A stretch of DNA of 64,000 nt, taken from positions 1 to 64,000 of IMG/VR virus record IMGVR_UViG_3300038451_000147; one strand, given 5' to 3'. This stretch comes from a virus. The notes beneath the pieces are model-generated. The model was not told the DNA's origin. It did not search any database and worked only from the letters and a program-made list of their open reading frames with translations. Numbering within the stretch: the stretch's first letter is position 1; the number at the start of each line of letters is the position of its first letter. The translations under genes were made by a program, and so were the position numbers. Below, piece by piece: positions 29,597 through 39,500 of the stretch.

Positions 29597-29706
29597 GCGA
29601 ATCCTGTGAGCATAAGAAGGTAAACGCTTGGGGATATTGTATGAAGTGCCACCGTCAAGTAGGTATTGACACTTCGATGCTCTTCGATGGTGGTCGGCCA
29701 ATATGA
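29593..29706 (+). CDS. 37-aa zinc-knuckle peptide, TTG start
   Basis: CEHKKVNAWGYCMKCHRQVG has C-x-H and CxxCH ligands, like a short treble clef. TTGA overlap with the ATPase and ATGA overlap with the next gene. Confidence 0.5.
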   Translation: MSESCEHKKVNAWGYCMKCHRQVGIDTSMLFDGGRPI

Positions 29707-30101
29707 GTGAAGACAAGTTCAATACAGAGAATTTCAAGGCCCAATTCCACAAGGACGTAGAGTTCGGAAAGAGTAGCGGTGGCAGTAGTGAGGGCTATAC
29801 CTACATAGCGAAACTCCTTCTTGTGCCAGTCACAGATGGCCGCAATAGACTCCTCTGGCTCGTCTTGGCTCCCTACGCCATAAGCATCCTGAAGATGAGT
29901 AGAGAGAGCGCGATAGATATGATAACGGAATACTTCAAAGCGTGTAACAAACTGAGTCCCTGTCCCAAAGTCCTCAGTCTGGTCGAGCAGTATGTGGACT
30001 ATGTGCCGACCATCGAAGGCGGTCTCAAGCCGCCCAAACAGGAAACACTTATGGCCAGCGACCCCGACTTATGGGCTATCATTTCTAAGGCGATAGCATG
30101 A
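29703..30101 (+). CDS. PriX-like or primase C-terminal accessory protein
   Basis: 132 aa. The core DGRNRLLWLVLAPYAISILK, then MSRESAIDMITEYFKACNKL, resembles the helical domain of the archaeal non-catalytic primase subunit PriX and the PriCT regions of viral primases (GR-x-R...LAPYL...A...W...CN). It overlaps PolB by ATGA. It would supply substrate binding for the PriS-like primase at 24585. Identification rests on motif resemblance only. Confidence 0.45.
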   Translation: MSEDKFNTENFKAQFHKDVEFGKSSGGSSEGYTYIAKLLLVPVTDGRNRLLWLVLAPYAISILKMSRESAIDMITEYFKACNKLSPCPKVLSLVEQYVDYVPTIEGGLKPPKQETLMASDPDLWAIISKAIA

Positions 30102-32227
30102 TACCATTCGAGTCGGCCAACTACTTCACTGAGGTAGGGAAGGTCAAGATGAAGATATACAGGAACGGGGTGATTGAGGTAATAGACCCCACGCCTCTGC
30201 CCTATTGCTTCGCCCCGACCAAGTATGAGATACAGACGCAAGCCAAGATGGAAAGAACGGACATGAAGGCTTTCGACACAGGAGAGAGCGTGAAGAGATA
30301 CACCTTCAACGTGCCTCAGAACGTCAAGTTCTTCAGGAACTTTCAAGAGGCGAAGAGCGTGTCCGTCTATGAGGCCGACAAGAAGTATGTAGGAGTCTGG
30401 ATGCTAGACAACGACTTCGTATGTAGCGATTATGAGAATGAAGCATCGTGGGACACAGAAGAGGACGACTCAGGAGTGAAGCCCGACCCAGAGACGGCCA
30501 ACGTCCCGATAACAGCCATAGGCATCATCTACAAGGGGCAGAAGTATGCTTGGACAGGGGCAGAGAAGGGCATCTTACAGGGTGCGGTAGACTTCATCGG
30601 GGAGAACAAGATTGGTCTGCTGAAGGGTTGGAACAGCAAGTTCTGGGACGTTCCCTTCTTCATGAAGAGGATGGCCTACAGCAACGTGCGATTCGATTAC
30701 AGTTCGACTAGGTTCCTAGACCTCTCGCTGGCCTACCGTTTCATGGAAAAGAACTTCCGAAGCCAGTGGTCTCTAGAGAAGGTGGGCAAGAGGTTCTTCG
30801 CCATGAAGAAGCCCTTCACCAACATAAGGCTCAGTTCTTTGCCAGTAGAGCAACTGAAGGAGAGGGTGCTGTGGGATGCCGAAGTGACGGAGATGATAGA
30901 CACGGCCAAGAACCTGTTGACCAACGCGCCCAAGGATTATAGCAAAGTATGTATCCAGATGGCGAAGCAGGGCCACATCTTCCCAGACCAAATCTTCGGA
31001 GTCCATCCGGTCAAGAAGACCATCACAGTCACGCCAGTTCTCGACCAATACTTCCTGAAGTATGCACACAAACTAGGCTATGTATTGCCCTGCAAGAGTG
31101 GATACAACCAAAGACCCAAGTATACAGGAGCGTGGGTTGAGGTCTACGAGAGGGGCTTCTTCAACGATGTCCTTCAGTTCGATGTTGACTCTCTGTATCC
31201 CAACGTGATACTTGCATACAAACTGGCTCCGCAAGGCCGCTTCGACCTCATAGAACCTATAGTCCGAGACCTCTTGGCTGGCAAACGGAACGCCAAGGAC
31301 AAGGTAGAAAGATGGGCCTACAAGATTTCGGTCAACGCCCTCTATGGTATCTTCGCCAGCACCTACTACAGATTCAAGGCGGTAGAGGTCTCCGACCAGA
31401 CCTGCTTTCACGGAAGGGACATTCTCACTCACACGGCTGAGTTCCTGAGAAGTCTGGGCTATGTGGTCTACTATATGGACACAGACTCCATCTTCGTTCA
31501 TGGAACATGGGAAGAGAGGGAGACCATTCAGAATCTAATCAACGACTTCGTGAAGCGCACCTACAATCTTGACAACATCAAATTCGGATTGGAGAACCAC
31601 TGGAAAGTGATAGGCTTCCCAAGAAGCACGAAGGGTGAGAAAGCCAAAAAGAAGTATTACGGCATAGTGTATAGAGACAAGACAGGAGCAGAGGTCAACA
31701 GATTTGAAGAGGCTGGAATGGAGACGCTTCGTGGCGATTGGACTGAACTGGCCCAGATGGTTCAAGAGGCTCTGAAGAAGATGCAGGTCTCTGGGGTTCC
31801 TAAAGAGAGGATGCTGAACTTCTATGAGGTAACGAAGGTCAACCTCTACAAAGGGCAATATGACCCCTTGTTAGTGCTTGAGAAGCACATGAGTAAGGAT
31901 GTCTCTGAGTATGGTCTAGAGAAGATAGGGAAGAGTGGAAAGATGCACAAAGCAGGGATTCCACAGCACGTTAAGGCTTTCAAGAACGCCTTAGAGACGG
32001 GATGGGTTCCCAACGACATGGTGCAGTATGGTGTCGTCCAGTTCGTTATGACAAGAGGCGGGATACCGAAACTCACCAATCTAGTCAAGCCCGGAGAGAT
32101 AGACTACCAATGGTATGTGACGAAACAGATAGACCCCATCGTGTGGAGACTTGGTATTATCGAAGCTGTCACCAAGTATAAGAAGGAGAAGCCGACCAAG
32201 GAAAAGACGAAGCAGACGACCCTCTAA
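30098..32227 (+). CDS. polB: Family B DNA polymerase
   Basis: 709 aa. Polymerase motif A LQFDVDSLYPNVIL near residue 363, motif B AYKISVNALYGIFAS near 407 and motif C VYYMDTDSIFVHG near 450 are intact. Only about 45 residues separate A and B, so the fingers are short and there is no TPR1 insertion of protein-primed enzymes. Exonuclease: VWMLDNDFV near residue 93 in place of D-x-E, GWNSKFWDVPFF for Exo II and LWDAEVTEMI for Exo III, so proofreading may be altered. It is the main replicative polymerase candidate. The stop overlaps the minus gene at 32224. Confidence 0.9.
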   Translation: MIPFESANYFTEVGKVKMKIYRNGVIEVIDPTPLPYCFAPTKYEIQTQAKMERTDMKAFDTGESVKRYTFNVPQNVKFFRNFQEAKSVSVYEADKKYVGVWMLDNDFVCSDYENEASWDTEEDDSGVKPDPETANVPITAIGIIYKGQKYAWTGAEKGILQGAVDFIGENKIGLLKGWNSKFWDVPFFMKRMAYSNVRFDYSSTRFLDLSLAYRFMEKNFRSQWSLEKVGKRFFAMKKPFTNIRLSSLPVEQLKERVLWDAEVTEMIDTAKNLLTNAPKDYSKVCIQMAKQGHIFPDQIFGVHPVKKTITVTPVLDQYFLKYAHKLGYVLPCKSGYNQRPKYTGAWVEVYERGFFNDVLQFDVDSLYPNVILAYKLAPQGRFDLIEPIVRDLLAGKRNAKDKVERWAYKISVNALYGIFASTYYRFKAVEVSDQTCFHGRDILTHTAEFLRSLGYVVYYMDTDSIFVHGTWEERETIQNLINDFVKRTYNLDNIKFGLENHWKVIGFPRSTKGEKAKKKYYGIVYRDKTGAEVNRFEEAGMETLRGDWTELAQMVQEALKKMQVSGVPKERMLNFYEVTKVNLYKGQYDPLLVLEKHMSKDVSEYGLEKIGKSGKMHKAGIPQHVKAFKNALETGWVPNDMVQYGVVQFVMTRGGIPKLTNLVKPGEIDYQWYVTKQIDPIVWRLGIIEAVTKYKKEKPTKEKTKQTTL

Positions 32228-32472
32228 TGGATATAGTAAGTAGTTTCTGGGTCTAATCCCTTCTTCACTACGGCTTCTTGATTCATCTTCAGGAACTCGT
32301 CAAAATCGTGGACATTGAGCAGAACCATCTCCAAATCGGCCTTGTAGTTGGCTATCAGAAGCCCCTGACCCCTCACAGCGTCCTTGAGCAATCCAACAAG
32401 TCCCACTATGAGAAGAGTCTCAATCACAACTGCTACAGCAAGCCCTATCGTGATTACCAAATTCCACTCCAT
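32224..32472 (-). CDS. Small membrane-anchored protein, 82 aa
   Basis: An N-terminal transmembrane helix (LVITIGLAVAVVIETLLIVG) is followed by a soluble helical tail with acidic residues. Converges on PolB with a 4-base overlap. A TATA-like CTTATTAAGG at 32496-32505 lies 24 bases upstream. Confidence 0.55.
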   Translation of the reverse strand: MEWNLVITIGLAVAVVIETLLIVGLVGLLKDAVRGQGLLIANYKADLEMVLLNVHDFDEFLKMNQEAVVKKGLDPETTYYIH

Positions 32473-32495
32473 ATATAGGGATATATCCCCTTCCT

Positions 32496-32505
32496 CTTAT
32501 TAAGG
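32496..32505 (-). promoter_or_regulatory. TATA box for gene 32224-32472
   Basis: Minus-strand GAATCCTTAATAAGAGG, 24 bases before ATG 32472. GGGATATATCCC lies between box and start. Confidence 0.55.
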
Positions 32506-32510
32506 ATTCT

Positions 32511-32888
32511 TCAACCATCGGTCTGGGTCAGGGTCACATCTACAGTGTAGAGGTAGGGCTTGCCACCAGTATGCACATCGCTAATCTGGCCAATCCTCAC
32601 ATTATGAGACACACCTTCGACATCCGCAAGTATCTGGTCTAAAGGTTGCATGGCCGCAAGCAGAGTCTCGATGTCTTCAGCATTGGTGAAGTCTTGTGGA
32701 ACGATGATGTTCAACGTGAACTCTGAATTATAGACCCCAACAATCAAAGAAGTGTCAGAAAAGGCTTGGACTCTCGAATAAGTCCTCAATTTGGCCTTCT
32801 GCGATTCATCAAAAGAAGCGACTTCCAGAGGAATGGGACTCCCTTGAGGAACGCCAGCAATGACGGGTTGAAGCGTAATCTGGGTCAT
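32511..32888 (-). CDS. Putative tail-associated protein, 125 aa
   Basis: Beta-rich (LQPVIAGVPQGSPIPLEVAS, PYLYTVDVTLTQTDG) with a central helix. Sits at the distal end of the tail gene cluster. Not recognised beyond its virion-like composition. Confidence 0.45.
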   Translation of the reverse strand: MTQITLQPVIAGVPQGSPIPLEVASFDESQKAKLRTYSRVQAFSDTSLIVGVYNSEFTLNIIVPQDFTNAEDIETLLAAMQPLDQILADVEGVSHNVRIGQISDVHTGGKPYLYTVDVTLTQTDG

Positions 32889-32910
32889 CGGATAGTAAAG
32901 ACCAAAAGAG

Positions 32911-32920
32911 CCTTATAAGG
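32911..32920 (-). promoter_or_regulatory. TATA box for gene 32511-32888
   Basis: CCTTATAAGG, a perfect palindrome, 23 bases before ATG 32888. Confidence 0.6.
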
Positions 32921-32924
32921 GCTT

Positions 32925-34982
32925 CTATGGCACATTAAAGACGAATGCTTTCGCCATGTAAGGAGTCGTATTCGCACAATATATGAGTAAGATTTGACCA
33001 AGGGACGACACCTGCTCCGAAATAGAGAAACAATCACGGGAAATTACAATCCCTTGAGGGTCGGTAAAGAGTGTTGTAGGCGCACTCCACACGCCACCCG
33101 AATACTTGGAGTAATAGAACTTGGTCGCATCATACCAAAAGACGTAAAGATAGCCAGTTGCCGGGTCTACCGTTATCATTGGCATTATGTCATGCGAACC
33201 AGTGCTGACTCCAATTGATACGGGCGTTGTAGCCGTTTGTGTCGAATACGAATATTGCGAAAACATAATGTCAGTCGTGGTCAAATCTGTCCATACCATA
33301 TAAGCAGTATCGCTACCATACGTCATCATAGACGCGGCCAATGAATCATTAGCAGAAACTACTCTGATAGTGCCTTGAGAGGGATTCCAAGACACAACTC
33401 TGAGAGAGGATTTGGTTGCATTCACTCTCATAGCATAACTCGAAACTATTACTCCGCCAGTGAGAGGCGCAACGGTTCCATACACGCCAAAACTGCTACT
33501 AAAGTAATCGAATCCAAGTTTAGGAAAGCCAGAAGCGTCTACCCATGTTCCATCGGTTGTTGACGACTTGGTGATAGAAATTGCCGCACTTCCATTGCAG
33601 AACATTACCCAAGGGTGATTAGTAGAATCAACAGTAACAGAAGGAGCACCGTCTACACCTATACTATATAAATGTTGTTCTGGTTTGCTCCATGTTATTA
33701 TACCAGTAATATTAGGGATGCCCCGTCTGTAGAAAAGGGTATGACTGCTCTCGCCTTCAGCCACATAATGGACATACGTTCCGTCAAAATGAGTTGAGAA
33801 ACACTCAGCCGCAACTCCCGACAATGCCAAAACTGTTCGGATTTGAGTCGGTGTTGCCCAATTATATCCATCAGCACTCGAAGTGTATGACATCCAATTT
33901 GGCGGAGTAAGAATGAATGCCCAATACCGACCATTGGCAAAAAAGACCTTACGTTGGGAAACTTTACCAACAGTTCCGACTGTGACTGAAATTGGTTGTG
34001 GCGGAACTACAATCACTGGACAGGTGAGGTCTATATTCACTTCATTGTCTGCCTTTATCAGAGAGAAGGAAGTGTCATACAACTGTTGTCCTTGAGCAGT
34101 GACAGCAAGAGAGTCATCCGTTGGAATGGGATTTCCGACCCATCCAGCCTCAGTATGCCTCTTTATGTCACTGAGGTATCCAGTGGCTTGCTGAGTCGGA
34201 GAGACGACCTCTAGAGGGATACTCCTATTCATTTTGTCCTTCAACCAAGTATAGGCTGTAGTAGAAATCTTTGGTATCATCACAGCTTTAGACCTGCTTG
34301 AGATGCCCAACTGCTGGATTATGTCTGTCGTCATGGGTCTGGTCTGTTTGTCGGTCTTCTTGGGTATAGTGATGTTCAAACTTTGGCCACCCTGATTGAT
34401 GTAATCAGAAGAGGCGAGAGCCACATAGTCTACGATGGCTCCATTGCTACAATACATTCCAACTCCCCAAACAGGGCCGTCAGCATAGTGTCCAGCAAGA
34501 TAGAAAGCGGGAATCGAGTAATGGGTATACAGAGAAGAGTCCAGAGTGAAGGAAAAGGTTCCATCAGGAAGTGCAGAGAGAGTGCTATCCAAACAAACAA
34601 CGTAAAGGGTAGAGGTTCCAAGGCCAGCGTTCTTTGCCCTAACTCTCACATAGCCAATAAGGTCAGTTGGAATCCCAACTGGAAAGTCCTTCTCTACCGC
34701 AATGTTGGTCGGAAGATAGAGTTCATCTCCATTTGTGATGGCCGAACTCTTAAGACCGAATACTCCGGGCGTGACCACTCCACCATACACAGGGTCGCTA
34801 GTTGTAATAACACCACTACCAGTATTGGAGAAGGTGATAGCATTTCCGCCCGGAACGATGATGTCCCACCATCCAAGCGTCCCATATCCGGGCGCAGGTG
34901 CGTGGTCGGCTTGTCTGAAGGAATCGTCTTTCCAGACCAGTCTCCTTATCTCAAGCCCAAGTGGTATTGTGGTAGAGGCCAT
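32925..34982 (-). CDS. Beta-propeller tail fibre/host-recognition protein
   Basis: 685 aa. N-terminal 300 residues look like a tail-attachment region (ITIPKKTDKQTRPMTTDIIQ). The C-terminal half has repeated Ser/Asp-Gly-x-x-W blades of sialidase/BNR type (SADGYNWATPTQ, SSTTDGTWVDASG, TVDSTNHPWVMFCNG, TVDPATGYLYVFWYD). Such propellers commonly bind host surface glycans. Two further genes upstream form the same tail-tip block. Confidence 0.6.
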   Translation of the reverse strand: MASTTIPLGLEIRRLVWKDDSFRQADHAPAPGYGTLGWWDIIVPGGNAITFSNTGSGVITTSDPVYGGVVTPGVFGLKSSAITNGDELYLPTNIAVEKDFPVGIPTDLIGYVRVRAKNAGLGTSTLYVVCLDSTLSALPDGTFSFTLDSSLYTHYSIPAFYLAGHYADGPVWGVGMYCSNGAIVDYVALASSDYINQGGQSLNITIPKKTDKQTRPMTTDIIQQLGISSRSKAVMIPKISTTAYTWLKDKMNRSIPLEVVSPTQQATGYLSDIKRHTEAGWVGNPIPTDDSLAVTAQGQQLYDTSFSLIKADNEVNIDLTCPVIVVPPQPISVTVGTVGKVSQRKVFFANGRYWAFILTPPNWMSYTSSADGYNWATPTQIRTVLALSGVAAECFSTHFDGTYVHYVAEGESSHTLFYRRGIPNITGIITWSKPEQHLYSIGVDGAPSVTVDSTNHPWVMFCNGSAAISITKSSTTDGTWVDASGFPKLGFDYFSSSFGVYGTVAPLTGGVIVSSYAMRVNATKSSLRVVSWNPSQGTIRVVSANDSLAASMMTYGSDTAYMVWTDLTTTDIMFSQYSYSTQTATTPVSIGVSTGSHDIMPMITVDPATGYLYVFWYDATKFYYSKYSGGVWSAPTTLFTDPQGIVISRDCFSISEQVSSLGQILLIYCANTTPYMAKAFVFNVP

Positions 34983-34990
34983 ATTCTCAC

Positions 34991-36481
34991 CTAATTGGCG
35001 GCTGTCACCACCGTATACGATGAGACAGATACGTTATTGGTGTCAGTTCCTATCAGTTCAAACAAAGCATGATTGTTGGTCGGAATCGCGGGGTCGTATG
35101 GAAGCGTGCCAGAAGCAACTAGATAGAGAGTCACTACAACAGGATTCGAGATGGCATCTCTAGTGATTGTAGGGGTTGTCGGAATGACAATCTGTTGAGA
35201 GTATGTATTGAGAGGTATGGGTGTGACAAAGCCCGGACTGTAGGCTAGAGTGGTATTAGCATAATCTATCAGTCTGCTAACGGTATTCACTGTAATGGTG
35301 ATAGGATACGGCACAGATGCCTTGGGTTCAATAGGATAGAAGTAGTAGAAGAGCGTGATATATCCGGCTCTAAGAAGGTCTACAGAGTTACAGAAGGCCA
35401 TGTTTCCAGCCACAGGGTCAGCATCGGTCTTCAAGTGTGTATACGTCAAAGCCGCATCGAGAGCCAAGAACGACACTGGATGTGAGTTGAGCGCACCAAT
35501 GGTGGCAGGTTCCATCCTTGAAGTATTCGCTCCTATGACTATCTGCTGTCCCACCGCAAATCCTGTGACCGACTTCACGAAGAGGATAAAGGTTCCGGTA
35601 TTGCTGTCCTTGTTTACAACAGTGTTGGCTGTTGCTATCTTCTGCACCACTCCTAATCCATAGGTCGCTATGCTAGGCAGAACTACAAGCGTGAAATCGC
35701 ACACCGCATAGGTGTTGGTTATGGAGTCGTAAGCGAAGACGTTGACTTTGTATGAAGGCGGTAAGGTAGGGTTGATGACGTTACCTGTGCCTTCTGGATT
35801 TATGAAGAGCGTCTGGTAGTTCTGAGTTGTGTAAGTGTTGAGAGCGTTGCCAGAATTGGGAGCAAGCGTGGAACTGAGAAGACCTTTCCATCCACTTTCA
35901 CCCGAACTCAAAGTCGTGAAAGTGCCAGTAGTCCAAGCGGATGGAGATGAGCCTATCTTCCCTACCCAAGTGGCGGTAGTCGCATTGACAGAGGATATGT
36001 TGGGGTCTACAGCAGAGTCAATCTTCTGAAGGAAGAAAGAGAGCGTCAGAGGGTTGTTGAACCCCTTGATTGCAGAGACATAGATTGTAACACTGTCCTT
36101 TGTGGTCGTAGTGCCACTTACGGTGGGCGTGGCGTAGAGTATCTGAAAAGTATCACCACTGTCATCTGGCGCAGGTGAAAATGCGTTGGTGGTTATTGTG
36201 GTTGCTGTATTCGATAGAATCGCCCTAATCTGGTTAATTGCAAGACCAGAAGTGTATTTCAGGTAGTAACCGACCCAATGGTTCACAGTCCATAACGCAC
36301 CCGAATCCTGTAGCACTGTCGCTGTCGTGCCAGTTGTTGTTGTGTCTGAAAACGACACAGTGTTGACGGGCGGGTTTGGTATTGAGGGCGGATTGGCCGG
36401 AACAGTGTAGTTCTGAGGCACTTGAATCAGAGCATTGTCTACCCCTATCCAGAAGACATTTGAGACCGTAGGCGCGACCAT
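34991..36481 (-). CDS. Beta-rich tail/fibre protein with shared 60-aa module
   Basis: 496 aa from ATG 36481 (MVAPTVSNVF), selected by promoter spacing over an in-frame extension to 36559. Ig-like or fibronectin-like composition. Early in the protein a module beginning TTTTGTTATVLQDSGALWTV also occurs in 36523-39936 and in the tail tube protein. Likely a tail or fibre component. Confidence 0.55.
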   Translation of the reverse strand: MVAPTVSNVFWIGVDNALIQVPQNYTVPANPPSIPNPPVNTVSFSDTTTTGTTATVLQDSGALWTVNHWVGYYLKYTSGLAINQIRAILSNTATTITTNAFSPAPDDSGDTFQILYATPTVSGTTTTKDSVTIYVSAIKGFNNPLTLSFFLQKIDSAVDPNISSVNATTATWVGKIGSSPSAWTTGTFTTLSSGESGWKGLLSSTLAPNSGNALNTYTTQNYQTLFINPEGTGNVINPTLPPSYKVNVFAYDSITNTYAVCDFTLVVLPSIATYGLGVVQKIATANTVVNKDSNTGTFILFVKSVTGFAVGQQIVIGANTSRMEPATIGALNSHPVSFLALDAALTYTHLKTDADPVAGNMAFCNSVDLLRAGYITLFYYFYPIEPKASVPYPITITVNTVSRLIDYANTTLAYSPGFVTPIPLNTYSQQIVIPTTPTITRDAISNPVVVTLYLVASGTLPYDPAIPTNNHALFELIGTDTNNVSVSSYTVVTAAN

Positions 36482-36506
36482 ACTAAGATTTTTAGGGGCT
36501 TGACGG

Positions 36507-36515
36507 CTTATAAAG
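36507..36515 (-). promoter_or_regulatory. TATA box for gene 34991-36481
   Basis: Minus-strand GCAATCTTTATAAGCC, 26 bases before ATG 36481. Confidence 0.65.
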
Positions 36516-36522
36516 ATTGCCT

Positions 36523-39500
36523 CTACGGTGAGACGTAAGGATGGGGCTGATACACCCACTGTTGAGTGGGGTCGAACACCACCGCATTGTTGGGATTGGC
36601 TGTCTGAGCGTTGACGATGGCCTTGGTGAACTTGGGATTGGCTTGGTAAGAGTAGTTGACATAGACAGTGTAAGCGTTGTTCGCAGGGCTAATGGTGTAA
36701 GAGACAGGTGGATGAGTTGAAGTATCAAGTGTGTATGTAAGCCCATCGTCTACTATCTGTAGTGGAGCCATAACGCCTTGGACGAGCAAATCATAGTTAG
36801 TGGCTTTCAAGGGAGTTCCAGAAGTGGAAGTGGGCATCGTGTTACTTGTGCCACCATCGGCTCTGTAGACATTGTAACTCTGTGCATATGGGACTGAAGG
36901 CCAAGTGATGACAATCTCCGATGACACAAGCGTATAGGTATCGCCACTACCATTCGGTGCAGGTGAGAAGGCGGCAGTGGTTATCGAAGTTGCGGTATTG
37001 GAAAGAATCGTCCTCTCCTCTCCGATGGCAGGGCCACTGGTATATTCCAGAGTAAATCCTACCAAGGCGTTCACAGTCCACGCCTTACCGCTATCCTGTA
37101 GCACTGTTGCCGTTGTGCCAGCCGTAGTCGTTCCAGTGGTCTGAGCGACAGTGTATGTTCCACCCTCTGGCACAGAGTTGTTGTAAGGCTCTGGCTGAGT
37201 GTTCGTATTAGTGTTCGAGAGAGGAAGATTGAACGGGGTGCATACTTGAGAAAGCGCGGTCTCGTTGTTGTCTGGGTCTATAGCCGTTATGAGATACCAA
37301 TACTGATGCCCCAATGCGAGTTGCGAACCTGCCCCTACAGGAGTTCCATCATACACTACATTCAATCCCGGCGGAGTTTCAGGAGCAGATGTATCGAGAG
37401 ACTGAACAAAGGGTTGAGTATTCGCATCTCCGCCTAGAGTGCCGTTATCCTCATAGGAGTTTGTAGCGGTGAAGTCTAGGTAAATCAACTGAAGTATGTT
37501 CAATGTGAGTATATCCGCTATTCCAAGCACCGCCCTGTAGACATTGTAACGAGTGACAGCACTTCCCGTAGTCGGGTCTATCACTGCTGGCCAACTGAGA
37601 AAGATGTGACTGCCCGGAGTCGCAACATACCCCGATATTGAGTAATTAGACAGGGCAAACTCGTTGCCGTAAGAATCAACAGGGCAATAGAGGTATTGGC
37701 TTCCTTCCGGTGGAAAGGGAGCAGTGCCACCCGTAATTGATGCCGCAGGTAGAGTAGAAAACAGAGGGTCTGGACACCAAGAAATCGCCCCTGTGTTGCG
37801 GATTACTACCATGTATTTCCCACTTACATTGGCATTCCCACCGTCATCAGTGAGAAAGGGAGCAGAACTGGTAAGAGTTGGCGGAGAGGCGTGCGACTTG
37901 GAGATTAGCGAGAGGATGTCTGCCAGTTGGTTGAGGTTGATTACTTTGTCATAGATGGCCATTCCATCTGGTTGGATGACCGTCAAGTAGACACTGTTCG
38001 GTGCGCTACTGGCAGTGACACCCAAAGTCGTAATCTGATTTGCCGATGAAGAGTTTGAGGCATCCACTTCGACTCCGAACTGATACAAAAGGATGTCGTC
38101 TGCCTTCACTGGATTGCCAGCCGTGTCTATGGCGTTCATAGTATTGGGTATGGACTGAGCGTATACAGGGATGGCTTGAGCCTCTGCATCTGGATATACA
38201 GTCCCACTGTCTTCGTAGTCCTCACATCTCAACTGAAAGGGAGTGGCCCTGTTGGTGATGAAGTCTCCGCCACCCTGATGGATGGCCCCACCTTCTGCTT
38301 GTCTTCCCCTTCCCAACAGAGTCTTAGAGGCCGGATTGACTGTGGTATACATGAACTGCATCGCCCCACCATAAGAACCCTGTTCTTGGAAACTATGGAC
38401 GGCGTTCCATTGCTCTATCGGGACGTTCTGAACAGGGAAGGTCAGAGTGAGTGTGATGTCTTCGCCTTGGTCTGGACTCCATGTTATGTCTATAGTCTTG
38501 ATTCTAGCCGTGAAAGCGGCTGTTATGAGACCACCAGTCGGATTGTAAGAGCCTATCAAGGGGTTGCCATTGCTGTCCTCTATCACGCCACTAAGACTTG
38601 GAGCATTCACTAGAATGTAATCGCCCGGATACATCGTATGTGTGCTTGCGTAAACGTAGTCCGGCTTCAAGATGATGTTAGGAATGGGGTGCTGGAAGAA
38701 GTTGATACTGGTTCCAACATACCTCTGTATCTCGCCTTGGTCTACCACGTTGTTGAGCGTCTGGTTGGTCTGCTTCAGACCATACTCAGCGATACTTCTC
38801 TGATTGTCTATCGGAATGGCGACTACATCTGAGCCTTGGAAACTGCCACCTGTAAGGACGAAACTGTTGTTCATTGAGATGTAATCGCTAGTGAATTTGA
38901 TTGAAACGATGTTATCACCTTCTGAGAACACTATAGTATCTATAGGGTCGTATCCATTGTATACCCCAAATTCCACATAAGCCATAGGCGAATAGATGGG
39001 GTCGCTCCCTAGGAGAGTGGGGTCGTTTGCGAGTTTGGCAGAGATGTTGCAACTATTGTCTCCCAAGTGTATTCCAGTTCTGTTGTTACCATTGCCCAAG
39101 GCACTATGAACAGGGTCGAAAAGCATAACTGTTGCAGTTGGTAGTTTGGGAGCAAAGGTGTCAGTCAAAGACCCACTTGGACGGGGCGGAATGGTGTAAG
39201 GAAAGTCTCCTATATCCAACCTATACTCTGCCAAGAAAGGTTGGTTCTGGCTCGGATTGAAGAGTGCAGACGTTACCAGTCTGTCTATCGTAGCGGAGAT
39301 GTTCTGATATTGGACATTCAAATTGTCGTTCACCACAATGTTGTCAAAGTCAGTGAAATACATAATATCCGGATTCAAAAAGGTCGTCTGATGAGTGGTA
39401 GGATTCACATACCCATTGTCAGCGAAATTGGCCAACTGGAAGGCTGGCAGATGTCCAGTAGAATAAGACGTTTGGAACGCAGTTACAAGGATGTCTGCCC

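Noticed and set aside
32470-32490. ATATATAGGGATATATCCCC as a further palindrome/origin
   Set aside because: Short, between a TATA box and the start of a small gene; better explained as promoter sequence.
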